Origin: Oceanidesulfovibrio marinus
Lineage (GTDB): Bacteria > Desulfobacterota > Desulfovibrionia > Desulfovibrionales > Desulfovibrionaceae
Length of the DNA stretch: 64,000 bases
NCBI RefSeq assembly: GCF_013085545.1
Contig: NZ_CP039543.1
Coordinates: 2,945,322-3,009,321 of the forward strand
Reading direction: 5' to 3'
Numbering within the stretch: position 1 is the stretch's first letter; the number at the start of each line of letters is the position of its first letter. Positions 27,336-36,733 of the stretch are shown here, piece by piece. Position numbers and translations under genes: made by a program. Below the pieces are notes generated by a model that was not told the DNA's origin, ran no database searches, and saw only the letters and a program-made list of their open reading frames with translations.

Positions 27336-28530
27336 GACTGCCAACAACGACGGCAAGACACGCCGAGACATTGTTCTTCTCTCCACGGCGGATTGGAGCC
27401 ATCCCTGCTGGACAAACAAGCAGTACGTGGGCCGCGAGCTGGCCGCTGCAGGTCACAGGGTGCTGTATGTGGAGTCCCTGGGGCTCAGGCAACCCTCCTT
27501 GCGCGAAGGAAGGGACATGCGTCGAATTTTTCGCCGGCTCATGCACATGTTCAGGCCTATGGTGAAGGTGAACGAGCATCTGTATGTCTACACGCCCTTT
27601 GTCATTCCGCTCCACCGTTACGCTTTGGTCCGAAGAATCAACCGCGGCCTGTTCAATCTCTCGCTGCGATTAATCATGCGCGTCCTGAGAATGGACGCTG
27701 ATCTGCTCTGGACATACAACCCTATCACCACGGCGACGACTGACCTTCAGCGTTTCAAGACTGTGGTCTATCACTGTGTGGACAACATCGCCGCCATGCC
27801 TGGTCTGCCCAAAGAGACCATAGAGCAGCGTGAACCAGAGCTCATCCGCAACGCCGATGCGATTTTCACGTCCGCCCCTGCCCTTCAGGACAAATGCGCC
27901 GCGCTCAATTCGAACACACATTACTTTCACAATGTGGCGGAGTTCGAACACTTCAACCAAGCAACACGGGACGACCTTCCAGTCGCCGAGCCCTTGCGGG
28001 ATATGCAGGGAGTCATTGTCGGGTTTGTCGGGGCCCTCAGCGACTACAAGGTGGACTTCAACCTCATCGCAGGCATAGCAGCCGCCCGACCGGACTGGAC
28101 CATCTATTTATTAGGACAGCTCGGTGAATCGATTCTTTGCAGAGACGACTCGGCGCTCAGGCAACACGACAATATCGTGCTTCATGGTCCGGTGGACTAT
28201 GCAGAACTGCCGTCGTATCTAAAAAGATTTGACGTGGTGCTCCTGCCCATGCTGATCAACGAGTATACCAAGTCGGTTTTCCCCATGAAATTCTTTGAGT
28301 ACCTCGCCGCGGGCAAGCCGTTGGTCTCCACCCGGCTTCCGGCGATTACCGAGTATCGTCACCTGGTACGCCTTGCTGACGATGCAAAAGGGTTTGTGGC
28401 GGCCATTGAGGACATCCTGAGAAATAATTGTCCGCCCCGGGCTGGCATCGAAGAGGCGCAAAAACACTCATACCCAGCGCGCACTCAGGCCATGATGGAG
28501 ATAGTCGCACAGACCCAGGGTGAGAGATAA
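27328..28530 (+). CDS. Glycosyltransferase, TuaH-like GT4 lineage
   Basis: 400 residues. Begins inside the last codons of wecB (8-base overlap), so it is translationally linked. GT-B features: IVLLSTADWSHPCWTNKQ followed by VGRELAAAGHRVLYVES at the start, a HCVDNIAAMPGL motif typical of TuaH-like enzymes, and the donor-domain blocks GFVGALSDYKVDFNLIAG, VLHGPVDYAELPSYLKRF and SVFPMKFFEYLAAGKPLV. The wecB linkage makes ManNAc a reasonable guess for its donor, though this is inference. It is followed immediately by the deacetylase-like gene. Confidence 0.85.
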   Translation: MPETANNDGKTRRDIVLLSTADWSHPCWTNKQYVGRELAAAGHRVLYVESLGLRQPSLREGRDMRRIFRRLMHMFRPMVKVNEHLYVYTPFVIPLHRYALVRRINRGLFNLSLRLIMRVLRMDADLLWTYNPITTATTDLQRFKTVVYHCVDNIAAMPGLPKETIEQREPELIRNADAIFTSAPALQDKCAALNSNTHYFHNVAEFEHFNQATRDDLPVAEPLRDMQGVIVGFVGALSDYKVDFNLIAGIAAARPDWTIYLLGQLGESILCRDDSALRQHDNIVLHGPVDYAELPSYLKRFDVVLLPMLINEYTKSVFPMKFFEYLAAGKPLVSTRLPAITEYRHLVRLADDAKGFVAAIEDILRNNCPPRAGIEEAQKHSYPARTQAMMEIVAQTQGER

Positions 28531-28531
28531 T

Positions 28532-30082
28532 ATGAATCGGATTGCATTGATCGGCAGCAGTCCCGCCCTGAATATGGTGTGCTCGGCCCTGGTACGTTCT
28601 TTTACCCCGGGCTGTCTGGCTGGACCTGAGCAAGCAGCGTCGGCGTCTGTCGTGGTGGCCATAAGCCCAGGCGATGAGCATGCCTCGCGCCTGGAGCAAG
28701 CGTTTGAAGGCGGTGGCAAGGTGCTGGTCTTTGGTGCGCCTGGACCTGCCTGTGCTTCCGTGTTGGGATTGCGGTTTGAAGACGCTTTGCCCGTCACCGC
28801 CAGTGAGGCCGAAGCTCCCAATGCGGTGGGGCCGTGCAGCGGGCAAAGCATGGCATGTATCCAATATCTGCCGGGACATACTCTGGGCGAGGCCTCTCCC
28901 TATACTTTGCGGCCTTTTCTCCGCTTCGATTTCACCAATGAGTGGAACAACATGGGCTATGGTCGTGTCCGGGCTGACGGAGAGATCTGGGCCATTTCCG
29001 GCCGTTCTGAACCTGCGGGGGCGGTGGCGCTGGCGGAGATCGTCGTGGATGGCGACTGCCGGGGACTATACGCCGCCGTGGCAGACAACGCCAAAGGCGC
29101 GGCCCTGTGGTTCAACCGTCCTGTAGGGCCTCTGGACAGCCTGGAATGGGCGGTCGTGGAACGTTTCCTCTGTGATTATCGCAGCGAGGAGTTGTCGTGC
29201 CTGCCGCTTTTGACAGAGCTTCCCTACGGGGTCCGGGCGCTGGCGACCATGCGCTTGGATTGCGACGAGGACATCGCTTCTGCGCAGGGACTTTTCGAGT
29301 GGTACGCGGATCAAGGGCTGCCGCTGAGCCTGGCGGTGAAGACTTCGCTGGATGTGACGCCCATGGACATGCACCTGCTCGACGATGTGCTGAACGCCGG
29401 GGGATCGATCCTCTCCCATAGCCATAATCATCTTGAGAACTGGGGCCGGGACTATGACGGGGCTCTTGCTGACGCCAGAGCGAGCCGGGCCTGGTTCGAA
29501 GCGCATTTCCCCCGGGCCTGCCCCGTGCGCTATGCGGTGTCGCCATTTCACACGAATCGCCCCTGGTCCCTGCGCGCCCTGGCCGACGCCGGCTTCGAAG
29601 GGGTCATCAGCGGAATCGTACACAACGACCCGGACATGCTTGTGGCCCGACCCGGGATAATGCCCGAGGTGAAACGCGACATCATCAGCCACAGCCAGCA
29701 GTGCATGCTCCATGGCGACAGCCACGATGACGCTCTCGATGGGCCGAGCGTGCCCTCCCAAAGTTTCGATGCTTACGCCAAAGCAGGAGCGATTTTCGGC
29801 TATCTGGATCATCCTTTTTCGCCCCGCTACGATTACGGCTGGGGGAGCGAAGAGCGTCGCTTGACTGCCCATCGTGAGCTTGTGGAGCACATATCCGGGC
29901 ATGAAGGGGTCCTCTGGCTGTCGGCCGGAGATTGTTTGGCCTACTGCGTTTTGCGAAGCCGCGCTGTACTGACGATGGATCCCGACGGTGCTATTGACTT
30001 GGCCGGATATTCCAACCACACCGGCCTACAGCCGGGAGTGCGAGTCCGTGGACATGACGTCCCAATAGGCGAGCTGGCATAG
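28532..30082 (+). CDS. Polysaccharide deacetylase-domain protein (NodB fold)
   Basis: 516 residues from the ATG at 28532, which has GGTGAGAG upstream; a GTG at 28520 is the alternative. The N-terminal ~210 residues have no recognised domain. From about 235 a NodB-type deacetylase domain follows: the metal-binding acidic pair in RLDCDED (241-247) and the histidine pair in HSHNH (296-300) match the family's D-D and H-x3-H arrangement. No signal peptide, so a cytoplasmic or membrane-face site is likely. It would remove N- or O-acetyl groups from a glycan intermediate. It stands in an operon with wecB, consistent with acting on acetamido sugars. Confidence 0.75.
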   Translation: MNRIALIGSSPALNMVCSALVRSFTPGCLAGPEQAASASVVVAISPGDEHASRLEQAFEGGGKVLVFGAPGPACASVLGLRFEDALPVTASEAEAPNAVGPCSGQSMACIQYLPGHTLGEASPYTLRPFLRFDFTNEWNNMGYGRVRADGEIWAISGRSEPAGAVALAEIVVDGDCRGLYAAVADNAKGAALWFNRPVGPLDSLEWAVVERFLCDYRSEELSCLPLLTELPYGVRALATMRLDCDEDIASAQGLFEWYADQGLPLSLAVKTSLDVTPMDMHLLDDVLNAGGSILSHSHNHLENWGRDYDGALADARASRAWFEAHFPRACPVRYAVSPFHTNRPWSLRALADAGFEGVISGIVHNDPDMLVARPGIMPEVKRDIISHSQQCMLHGDSHDDALDGPSVPSQSFDAYAKAGAIFGYLDHPFSPRYDYGWGSEERRLTAHRELVEHISGHEGVLWLSAGDCLAYCVLRSRAVLTMDPDGAIDLAGYSNHTGLQPGVRVRGHDVPIGELA

Positions 30083-30127
30083 CACCTATCTCCAGATACT
30101 CTCCAGAGCTACGAGAGCATTATTCCG

Positions 30128-31093
30128 ATGAAAGTTTTATTCAACACCTACCCGGTCGCTTTCGATTGCCCAGGCGGTGGCGAGGTCCAGCTCATGGAGT
30201 GCAAGGCCGCCCTGGAACGCCGCGGGATCGAGGTTCTGCTCTACGATCCTTGGCAACCTCAGTTCGACCAGGCCGATGTGGTGCACTTTTTTTCGGTCCA
30301 GGGAGGTTCCATTCCCTTCTGCCGACACGTCAAGAACAGAGGCCTTCCCCTTGCCATCTCCCCCATTCTCTGGCTTGGCGAAAACAAATATGATTATGCG
30401 CTGAAGGAAATTGGCGCATTGCTCGAGCTGTGTGATGTGGTGCTGCCGAACTCTCGGGCCGAGGGAAAGCTGCTGGCAAACTGGTACAAGTTGCCGGAAA
30501 GCAAGTTCGCGCCCGTTGTCAACGGCGTTGACGATCGCTTTTTTGCCAAAGGGGACCCTCTGATATTTTGCGAACGATTTGGCATTGAGACACCTTTCCT
30601 GCTGAATATCGCCAATATCGAACCTCGTAAGAATCAAAAGCGGCTGATTCAGGCGAGCAGAGACCTCGAAATGCTCGTTATCCTCGCCGGACGGATTCGG
30701 GATGAAGCTTACTGGAAGGAATGCCAGGAATATATGCACCCGGGAGTGCGTTACATAGGTCCTCTGGAGTATGCTTCGGATCTTCATCGCTCTGCATATG
30801 CAGCCTGCAAGGGCTTTATCCTGGCCACTCGCCTGGAGACTCCCGGCCTGGCAGCATTAGAAGCCGCGGCTCAGGGCGTTCCTCTATGCATTACCAGCGA
30901 GGGCTGCGCGGAGGAGTATTTTGGAGAACATCCGCATTATGTCGATCCCCAATCGGTGGAATCCATACGCGCCGGGCTCAAGGCAGTCTGTGGCATGGAG
31001 AGGTCCCCAGAATTGGCTAGGCTTGTAAAAAGGCGCTATACATGGGATGAGGCAGGGCGCCAACTGCACGAGGTGTACACGCGCTTGGTCTAG
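30128..31093 (+). CDS. GT4-type glycosyltransferase
   Basis: 321 residues, paralogous to the leftward gene at 15877-16869. N-terminal loop CPGGGEVQLMECKAALERRG. Nucleotide-sugar side FLLNIANIEPRKNQKRLIQA and LVILAGRIRDEAYW. Acidic motif in ATRLETPGLAALEAAAQGVP. The N-terminal half includes DVVHFFSVQGGSIPFCRH, similar in position to the paralogue's IIHFSVEEGGLG. Located 45 bases after the deacetylase gene and 40 before the CapK-like gene, all on the same strand. Donor and acceptor unknown. Confidence 0.87.
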   Translation: MKVLFNTYPVAFDCPGGGEVQLMECKAALERRGIEVLLYDPWQPQFDQADVVHFFSVQGGSIPFCRHVKNRGLPLAISPILWLGENKYDYALKEIGALLELCDVVLPNSRAEGKLLANWYKLPESKFAPVVNGVDDRFFAKGDPLIFCERFGIETPFLLNIANIEPRKNQKRLIQASRDLEMLVILAGRIRDEAYWKECQEYMHPGVRYIGPLEYASDLHRSAYAACKGFILATRLETPGLAALEAAAQGVPLCITSEGCAEEYFGEHPHYVDPQSVESIRAGLKAVCGMERSPELARLVKRRYTWDEAGRQLHEVYTRLV

Positions 31094-31133
31094 TAGTTGG
31101 TGCCGTACATGTAGCCTAAATGGACGTCGGTCA

Positions 31134-32486
31134 ATGATTGGAAAAGGACTCATAACAGCATATATGGCCTACCCCATTGCCCAGCGCATGGAAAAACGGT
31201 CAATTCTTCCCAAGGCTCGCGCGTTACGCAGGGCAGCACGGCAGCCCTTCGCCGAGAGAAAGGCTCAAGCCAGTGAGATGCTTTTGGATACCCTCAGGCA
31301 TGCCCAGGCAACCGTACCGTACTATCGCGACCTGTTCGCCTCTCTTTCGTTCGATCCGGAAAAAGTCGCCAAGGATCCCCGCTACCTTGAGGATCTGCCA
31401 TGGCTCACCAAGGACATCCTGCAAGAGCAAGGCGCACGCATGCTCAGCGAGGATTACGAATACAAGTCGCTCTGCCAGTGCAAAACCGGCAGCTCCACCG
31501 GCCCTTCCGCATTGATCTATTATGATCCCGTCTCCCGGGACTGGACCGCTGCGCACAACATCGTTTCTCTGTGGCTAGGCGGCAAGCGACGCTGGAACTC
31601 CGAAATTCATCTCTCCACCCGCTTCATCGAACCACAGCACAAGATAGATATCCGGCGTGAGGCGTTCAAGTGTTTCGCCCTGAACCGCGTCAATGTGCTG
31701 ACGGACAGCTACAGCGCGGAGGGTCTGGCGCCAGCCTGGGACAAGATCAGCAAGGTGCGTCCACATGTGGTGCAAGGACATCCGTCCACCATGTACGCCC
31801 TCGCACGGTATGTGGAGCAGTTGCCCAAGCACCCGGGCAAACGATTCAATATGTTCGTCTCCACCGGCGAGATGCTTGAAGAGCGCCAGCGGGAGGCCAT
31901 CGAGCGCGTGCTGAAATGCAGGGTGGCCAACAGGTACGGCGCGGCCGAGTTCGGAGTCATGGCGCAAGAGCTGAAGGACCGGCCGGGAAACGAAATGCTG
32001 GTGGCCGACTTCATGGTATGGCCGGATGTAGCGGATCCGGACAACGACGGATATGGGGAGCTGGCCTTCACGAATTTACGCAATCCATCCATGCCCCTGA
32101 TCCGCTACCGCATGGGAGACATGGGCCGGCTTGAGGAGCACGACGACGGTTGGTGGATCACGGATATCACCGGCCGCGTTCACGACAAGGTCAGCATCAA
32201 TGGCGATGTTTATCCCACACATTACGTCCAGGACATCCTGGATCGCTGCGGTCACATCCAGGACTTTCAGATCGCTGTACGCCAGGGCGAGGTGGAGGAA
32301 CTGCGCCTGGTGGTGGCGGAGAAGGATTGGGAGCCCATAGCGACGAAAGTGCGGCAGAACTTTCCGGATGTAGCCTTGCGTCGAATACGGGCAGACGAAC
32401 TGCTGTTCCAGGGCTGGCGCGGAAAATTCCGCTATATATGCAACGTCGATGCGCACGAGCCGGACAAGGAGGAGTATGTCTCTTAG
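31134..32486 (+). CDS. CapK / phenylacetate-CoA-ligase-like adenylate-forming protein
   Basis: 450 residues from ATG 31134. Family resemblance to PaaK-like ligases found in capsule and O-antigen clusters (CapK). The nucleotide-binding loop CKTGSSTGPSALIYYD, FVSTGEMLEERQREAIERV, NRYGAAEFGVMAQE and the hinge region RYRMGDMGRLE are all present. Such proteins activate a carboxylic acid as an acyl adenylate. In glycan clusters they are thought to attach an acyl or amino-acid group to sugars. The downstream ABC permease begins within its last codons (11-base overlap), so ligase and exporter are coupled. The precise substrate is unknown. Confidence 0.8.
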   Translation: MIGKGLITAYMAYPIAQRMEKRSILPKARALRRAARQPFAERKAQASEMLLDTLRHAQATVPYYRDLFASLSFDPEKVAKDPRYLEDLPWLTKDILQEQGARMLSEDYEYKSLCQCKTGSSTGPSALIYYDPVSRDWTAAHNIVSLWLGGKRRWNSEIHLSTRFIEPQHKIDIRREAFKCFALNRVNVLTDSYSAEGLAPAWDKISKVRPHVVQGHPSTMYALARYVEQLPKHPGKRFNMFVSTGEMLEERQREAIERVLKCRVANRYGAAEFGVMAQELKDRPGNEMLVADFMVWPDVADPDNDGYGELAFTNLRNPSMPLIRYRMGDMGRLEEHDDGWWITDITGRVHDKVSINGDVYPTHYVQDILDRCGHIQDFQIAVRQGEVEELRLVVAEKDWEPIATKVRQNFPDVALRRIRADELLFQGWRGKFRYICNVDAHEPDKEEYVS

Positions 32487-33249
32487 CGCGACATGGAGCT
32501 GGCGACTCGATCTCATCAGAGTGCTACTGAAAAAGGAGCTGCTTGTACGCTATAAAGGCAGCTTTTTCGGCTATCTATGGTCTGTCATGAATCCGTTGGC
32601 AACGGCCGGGATTTATTACGTGGTGTTCGGACTTATTTCTCGCTTCAATCAGCCGAACTACCTGATCATGTTGCTGGCCGCCCTCTTTCCCTGGCAGTGG
32701 GTTTCCAGCTCTATAGGATTTGGGGCCAACTGCTTCATCAACAACAAGCCACTGGTGAAAAAAGTGGCGTTCCCACGTCTCACCATTCCATTTGTGACTA
32801 ATCTGCAGGACATGGTGCACTTTCTGATCTCGCTGCCTGTATATATTGCGTTCATGTTCGCCTATGGTCTCTACCCAGGAATCAACTGGCTCTGGAGCGT
32901 TCCGTTGATGGTCCTGATAACCCTGGGCACGGTGTATGGCATTTGCCTGTTCACTGGGAGTATCAATATCTTCTTCCGAGACCTGGGCTACATCGTCAGC
33001 ATCGCCATGCACGCATTGTTCTTTGGTTGTCCCATTATCTACCCATTGAGTCATGTCCCTGACAAATTTCATTTCGTTTTTCTGCTTAACCCGCTGGCTC
33101 CCATGATGATCTGCTGGCGCAGTGCCCTATATGAGAACTCAATAGATTTGTATTATTTACCATACGCCATACTGTATGCATTTATTCTCTTCTCCATCGG
33201 GCTATTCACGTACCACAAGCTCCATTGGAAATTCGCGGAAGCACTGTAA
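32476..33249 (+). CDS. Polysaccharide ABC exporter permease (Wzm/KpsM-like)
   Basis: 257 residues, about six hydrophobic membrane segments, ABC-2 type. N-terminal cytoplasmic helix LIRVLLKKELLVRYKGSFFG resembles the family's coupling region. Motifs PLATAGIYYVVFG and NINIFFRDLGYI-like NIFFRDLGYIVSIA match O-antigen exporters. A strong AAGGAGG site precedes ATG 32476. It forms the inner-membrane channel with the ATPase encoded directly downstream, whose start overlaps this stop by one base (TAATG). It exports the completed, lipid-linked polysaccharide to the periplasm. Confidence 0.93.
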   Translation: MSLSATWSWRLDLIRVLLKKELLVRYKGSFFGYLWSVMNPLATAGIYYVVFGLISRFNQPNYLIMLLAALFPWQWVSSSIGFGANCFINNKPLVKKVAFPRLTIPFVTNLQDMVHFLISLPVYIAFMFAYGLYPGINWLWSVPLMVLITLGTVYGICLFTGSINIFFRDLGYIVSIAMHALFFGCPIIYPLSHVPDKFHFVFLLNPLAPMMICWRSALYENSIDLYYLPYAILYAFILFSIGLFTYHKLHWKFAEAL

Positions 33250-35561
33250 TGGGCGATATCGTTATTTCATTCCGTGACGTAGTGAAGACGTACCCCTCGT
33301 ACCACCAGTTCAATGGCGGTATAAAAAATTTTATTTTCCATCTCCATTCGAACATCAAGGAGATGCGCAAGCGCTTCCTGGCCATCAACGGGCTGAGCCT
33401 TGATATCAAACGCGGAGAGAACTTCGCCTTTATTGGTCGCAACGGCGCAGGGAAGAGCACGCTGCTCGGTCTCATGGCCGGGGTACTGAAGCCAGATTCG
33501 GGTGAGATATCCGTTCACGGCAGGATCTCGCCCTTGCTGTCCCTGGGCGCAGGTTTCCACCCGGAGCTGACTGGCCGCGAGAACATTCTGCTTAACGGAG
33601 TGCTTTTGGGGCTCTCCCGAGAGAAAGTGCTTAGTCGTATTGATGAGATCATCGCTTTTTCAGAGCTGGAGGCTTTTATCGACCAACCTGTGCGAACGTA
33701 CTCCTCTGGCATGTACAGCAAGCTCGGCTTCTCTGTGGTGACCATACTGGATCCGGAGATTCTGCTGCTTGATGAGGTCCTGGCGGTCGGCGATGTTGCT
33801 TTTGTTGAAAAGTGCAAGAAATCATTCGATGCGTTCCGCAGCGACAAGAACGTAACCATGGTTCTGGTTTCGCATTCCCTGCCCATGGTGGCCGAGACAT
33901 GCGACCGAGCCGCATGGATTCATCACAAGAAAGTGAGGGCGCTGGGCCCCTCCGCCGATGTAGTTTCAGAGTATATGACGGCCATGATGCCCAAAGTCGA
34001 CACGCCGGCGACGATCACCGCGCAGCCCGCCCATGTCAGCCTGGGCGTGTGCTCTCTGGATGCAAGCTCCGGAGCTGTGTTCAAGCCCCGCATTGTCAGC
34101 GAAGTGGAGGAGCCGACGATTCGTATATCTTTGCTGCGGCGGTCTGACGGCGCCGTTATCCGCGATTGGACAACGGCGCCGCAGCCAATGGCTCTATCGC
34201 ACGAAGAAGACGGCTGGCTGCTGACGCCGCGCTTTACAGATAGGTTCGAGCCGGTTCCAATCGCTCCAAATGCAGGGAACAGAGCGGATGAAGAAGATGA
34301 TTATGCGCTCATGCGCGTTTGGGCCGAAAAGGATGGACGGAAGATTACGCCGCCCATCCATACAGCGGTGGTCCTTGACCAGACCTCGCGCACTGCCCTG
34401 GAAACAGAGCGTGGTCGCATATTGTTCCATTACGGGGCGAACGGGTGCGAACGAGTGCCGGCCTGGCCTGCCGGTATGGCAATCCGGATAGTAGCGCGCA
34501 ATCTGTTCTGTAAGGATGGTATTGGCGCGTTTGTCCTGGGTCTGGCCGGGCTTTTGACTTCGGCGGGCTTGCGTGTTCAGCTATATGCCTATGTATTCGA
34601 TCCGGCGCTTTCCGGCTTCGTGCAATCCATCAGCGACCTTGAAAACGACGCCAAGGAACACGATCTCCTCATTTACAACTGGTCCATTGAGGACGAGTTT
34701 TTGTCCACAATTACCTCTGTGCCATGCAAAAAGCTCCTTTATTACCACAACGTGACCCCGGGGGCTTTTTTTGAGGCGTACGACAAAACATTCGCTGCTG
34801 TTCTAGATCGCTCTACCGAGCAATATGAATACTTCAAGCTTTTCGACGCCGTTCTTGCCAACTCGGAATACAGCTTGGAAAACATTCGTCCGTACTTGGA
34901 TACAGACATCTATGCGTCCCACTGCCCTCCCACGCTCAATCCTGCCCGCCTCACCTCGGTAACTCCGGAACCTGTCAAGATGCCGGACACCAACCGCTTC
35001 CTGTTCTGGATCAGCCGTATGGCGCCGCACAAGCGTCCCACGCTGGCCATCGACATCTTCGCTGAACTTGCAGCCAAAGATGACAACATCGGGCTGGTCA
35101 TGGTCGGTGGCGGCAGAAATGATTTCCCCAGCCAGGCCGCCCAGATCGAGGAGGCCCTGGCCCAATTGCCGAAAAAGGTGCGGGCGCGTTGTGCGTTGAT
35201 GGAGGGCGTGAGCGACTCCAAGCTGGCGTTTTTATACTCGCGTGCGACAGTGTTGCTCGCAACGAGCGCTCATGAAGGTTTTGGCCTGCCGCTCATGGAA
35301 GCCATGGGCGCCGGTCTACCTGTGGTAGCAACTTCTCAACCCGCCGTGGAGGAGGTCCTGGACGGCGCGGGGATGATCCTACCGGATGATCCAGCCGCGG
35401 CGGCAACCGCCCTTGGCGAGCTTTTGAATGACGCTTCACGCCTGGAAACACTGAAACAGGAAGGGGTTGCTCGAGCCGAAACGCTGTACGCCATGGCCGA
35501 CGGCTCTGTTGTGTTCGACGCCGCCGAGGCGGCGCTTGCGCGCGAGAGCGACAAAGCATGA
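33249..35561 (+). CDS. Wzt-like ABC ATPase fused to a glycosyltransferase domain
   Basis: 770 residues. Residues 1-~245 are an ABC ATPase of the polysaccharide-export type: Walker A GRNGAGKST (63-71), signature YSSGM (151-155), Walker B ILLLDE (171-176), H-loop His209. A linker region (~250-440) without a clear family follows, roughly where Wzt proteins carry a carbohydrate-binding domain. The C-terminal part (~440-770) is a GT4-type transferase, with LFWISRMAPHKRPTLAIDIF and ATSAHEGFGLPLMEAMGAGL. The single frame has no internal stop. Coupling export ATPase and sugar transfer in one chain is unusual. It starts by overlapping the permease stop (TAATG). Confidence 0.9.
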   Translation: MGDIVISFRDVVKTYPSYHQFNGGIKNFIFHLHSNIKEMRKRFLAINGLSLDIKRGENFAFIGRNGAGKSTLLGLMAGVLKPDSGEISVHGRISPLLSLGAGFHPELTGRENILLNGVLLGLSREKVLSRIDEIIAFSELEAFIDQPVRTYSSGMYSKLGFSVVTILDPEILLLDEVLAVGDVAFVEKCKKSFDAFRSDKNVTMVLVSHSLPMVAETCDRAAWIHHKKVRALGPSADVVSEYMTAMMPKVDTPATITAQPAHVSLGVCSLDASSGAVFKPRIVSEVEEPTIRISLLRRSDGAVIRDWTTAPQPMALSHEEDGWLLTPRFTDRFEPVPIAPNAGNRADEEDDYALMRVWAEKDGRKITPPIHTAVVLDQTSRTALETERGRILFHYGANGCERVPAWPAGMAIRIVARNLFCKDGIGAFVLGLAGLLTSAGLRVQLYAYVFDPALSGFVQSISDLENDAKEHDLLIYNWSIEDEFLSTITSVPCKKLLYYHNVTPGAFFEAYDKTFAAVLDRSTEQYEYFKLFDAVLANSEYSLENIRPYLDTDIYASHCPPTLNPARLTSVTPEPVKMPDTNRFLFWISRMAPHKRPTLAIDIFAELAAKDDNIGLVMVGGGRNDFPSQAAQIEEALAQLPKKVRARCALMEGVSDSKLAFLYSRATVLLATSAHEGFGLPLMEAMGAGLPVVATSQPAVEEVLDGAGMILPDDPAAAATALGELLNDASRLETLKQEGVARAETLYAMADGSVVFDAAEAALARESDKA

Positions 35562-35642
35562 TTCGGGTGATTGTTCAAAAAGGACGTTCATGTTGTTAAA
35601 CGTTGCCCTACTCTCTAATATTCTTAACAAAGTGATGATTCC

Positions 35643-36419
35643 ATGACGCATCTGCAGGAGAAAGGCGCCTTCTTTCACAGTGGGTATCGATTTCTGAAGT
35701 TGACCAGTGCGACCGAAGTGGCCCGCATGTGCGAGGCTTATCCGGAGTTCCTCGCCGTACGTCGCAAGTTCTACGGTGAATCCGACGACGACTACACTAA
35801 GGCGCGTCTCAAGTTGGCCCAGGACTTATGTATCTGTGATTTTTTCCACTATCATGTCACAAAAGGCGCCAAAGTACTTGAAATAGGCGGAGGATTTTCC
35901 CGTTTGTTGGAGTATCTGCAAGACGACGTGGAAGGCTGGAATCTGGACAAGTTCGAAGGATGGGGAAACGGTCCAACCGATATCCCAAAAGATACCGGCT
36001 TTAAAATCGTCCCCAATTACATTGGTGCATACGACAAAAATATTCCAGACAACTATTTCGACATCGTCTACTCCATTTCAGTACTCGAACATATAAATCT
36101 CGAGGATGAAGCTTTGGATGATGTGATACAAGATATGGAGCGTGTCTTGAAACCTGGTGGGTTCAGCGTCCATTGCATTGACTGTAGATTCCCACCGAAT
36201 TTAGCTCCTGATATCTCAAATCGCAGAATGTTGAAGCATTTGATGAAGCACTATGGTCTTTCCGAGAACTTTATCTATGCAAACCATGACCACGAAAACG
36301 TCTATCATATGTCAGCATATGCGTACAATGCGTACTGGAAGTCCAGCTGTGGCAATCGTCCTTATGAGTTAGACGGCTTGCCGTTCAACATCTTCGTTGC
36401 TGTGCAGAAGCCTGAATAA
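35643..36419 (+). CDS. Class I SAM-dependent methyltransferase
   Basis: 258 residues. SAM-binding motif VLEIGGGFSR (78-87), then ISVLEHINLEDEALDDVI and the post-motif VLKPGGFSVHCIDCRF. A decayed second copy lies on the opposite strand at 42267-43051; this copy is intact and has Trp where the other has a stop. Located 81 bases after the exporter ATPase on the same strand. In ABC-dependent O-antigen systems methyltransferases often cap the chain end and set its length, which would fit this position, but that role is inferred. Lower GC than the neighbouring exporter genes. Confidence 0.84.
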   Translation: MTHLQEKGAFFHSGYRFLKLTSATEVARMCEAYPEFLAVRRKFYGESDDDYTKARLKLAQDLCICDFFHYHVTKGAKVLEIGGGFSRLLEYLQDDVEGWNLDKFEGWGNGPTDIPKDTGFKIVPNYIGAYDKNIPDNYFDIVYSISVLEHINLEDEALDDVIQDMERVLKPGGFSVHCIDCRFPPNLAPDISNRRMLKHLMKHYGLSENFIYANHDHENVYHMSAYAYNAYWKSSCGNRPYELDGLPFNIFVAVQKPE

Positions 36420-36733
36420 AGGTATCACAACTATTCACGCCTGGAATGTCTACATTGCTCTGCACCTATGGCATGGCACCTGAAAGGCTGTGTTTGAAAT
36501 CATTGTTCTATTTTTGTAGTGGGGACTAGTCGGGGAAGTGTTCTCCGATTGTACAAATAATGACTTCAAACATAACACCGTGATCGATTGAGCTTGAACA
36601 ATATTGATATTTCAACGTAGACCATTTGGCAAACCAAAAAATTTAAAATCAACCTTCCCATAGCATAGGTTTCACGCATGTGCATATAATGTTAAGATCT
36701 GCACTAGACTGCTAATTACACCAAGAATAATCT
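36420..36733. other. AT-rich intergenic region
   Basis: About 310 bases, AT-rich, without a recognisable gene. A TATAAT occurs at 36685-36690, but no good -35 box is placed before it. It presumably carries the promoter of the large glycosyltransferase downstream. Confidence 0.4.

Noticed and set aside
26136-27419. 427-residue minus-strand open frame over wecB
   Set aside because: Antisense to wecB, which has all family motifs; no independent support.
22681-36715. Repeated 10-mer TGCACTAGAC near 22714 and 36702
   Set aside because: Only two copies, with no symmetrical arrangement or matching position relative to genes; likely chance in AT-rich DNA.
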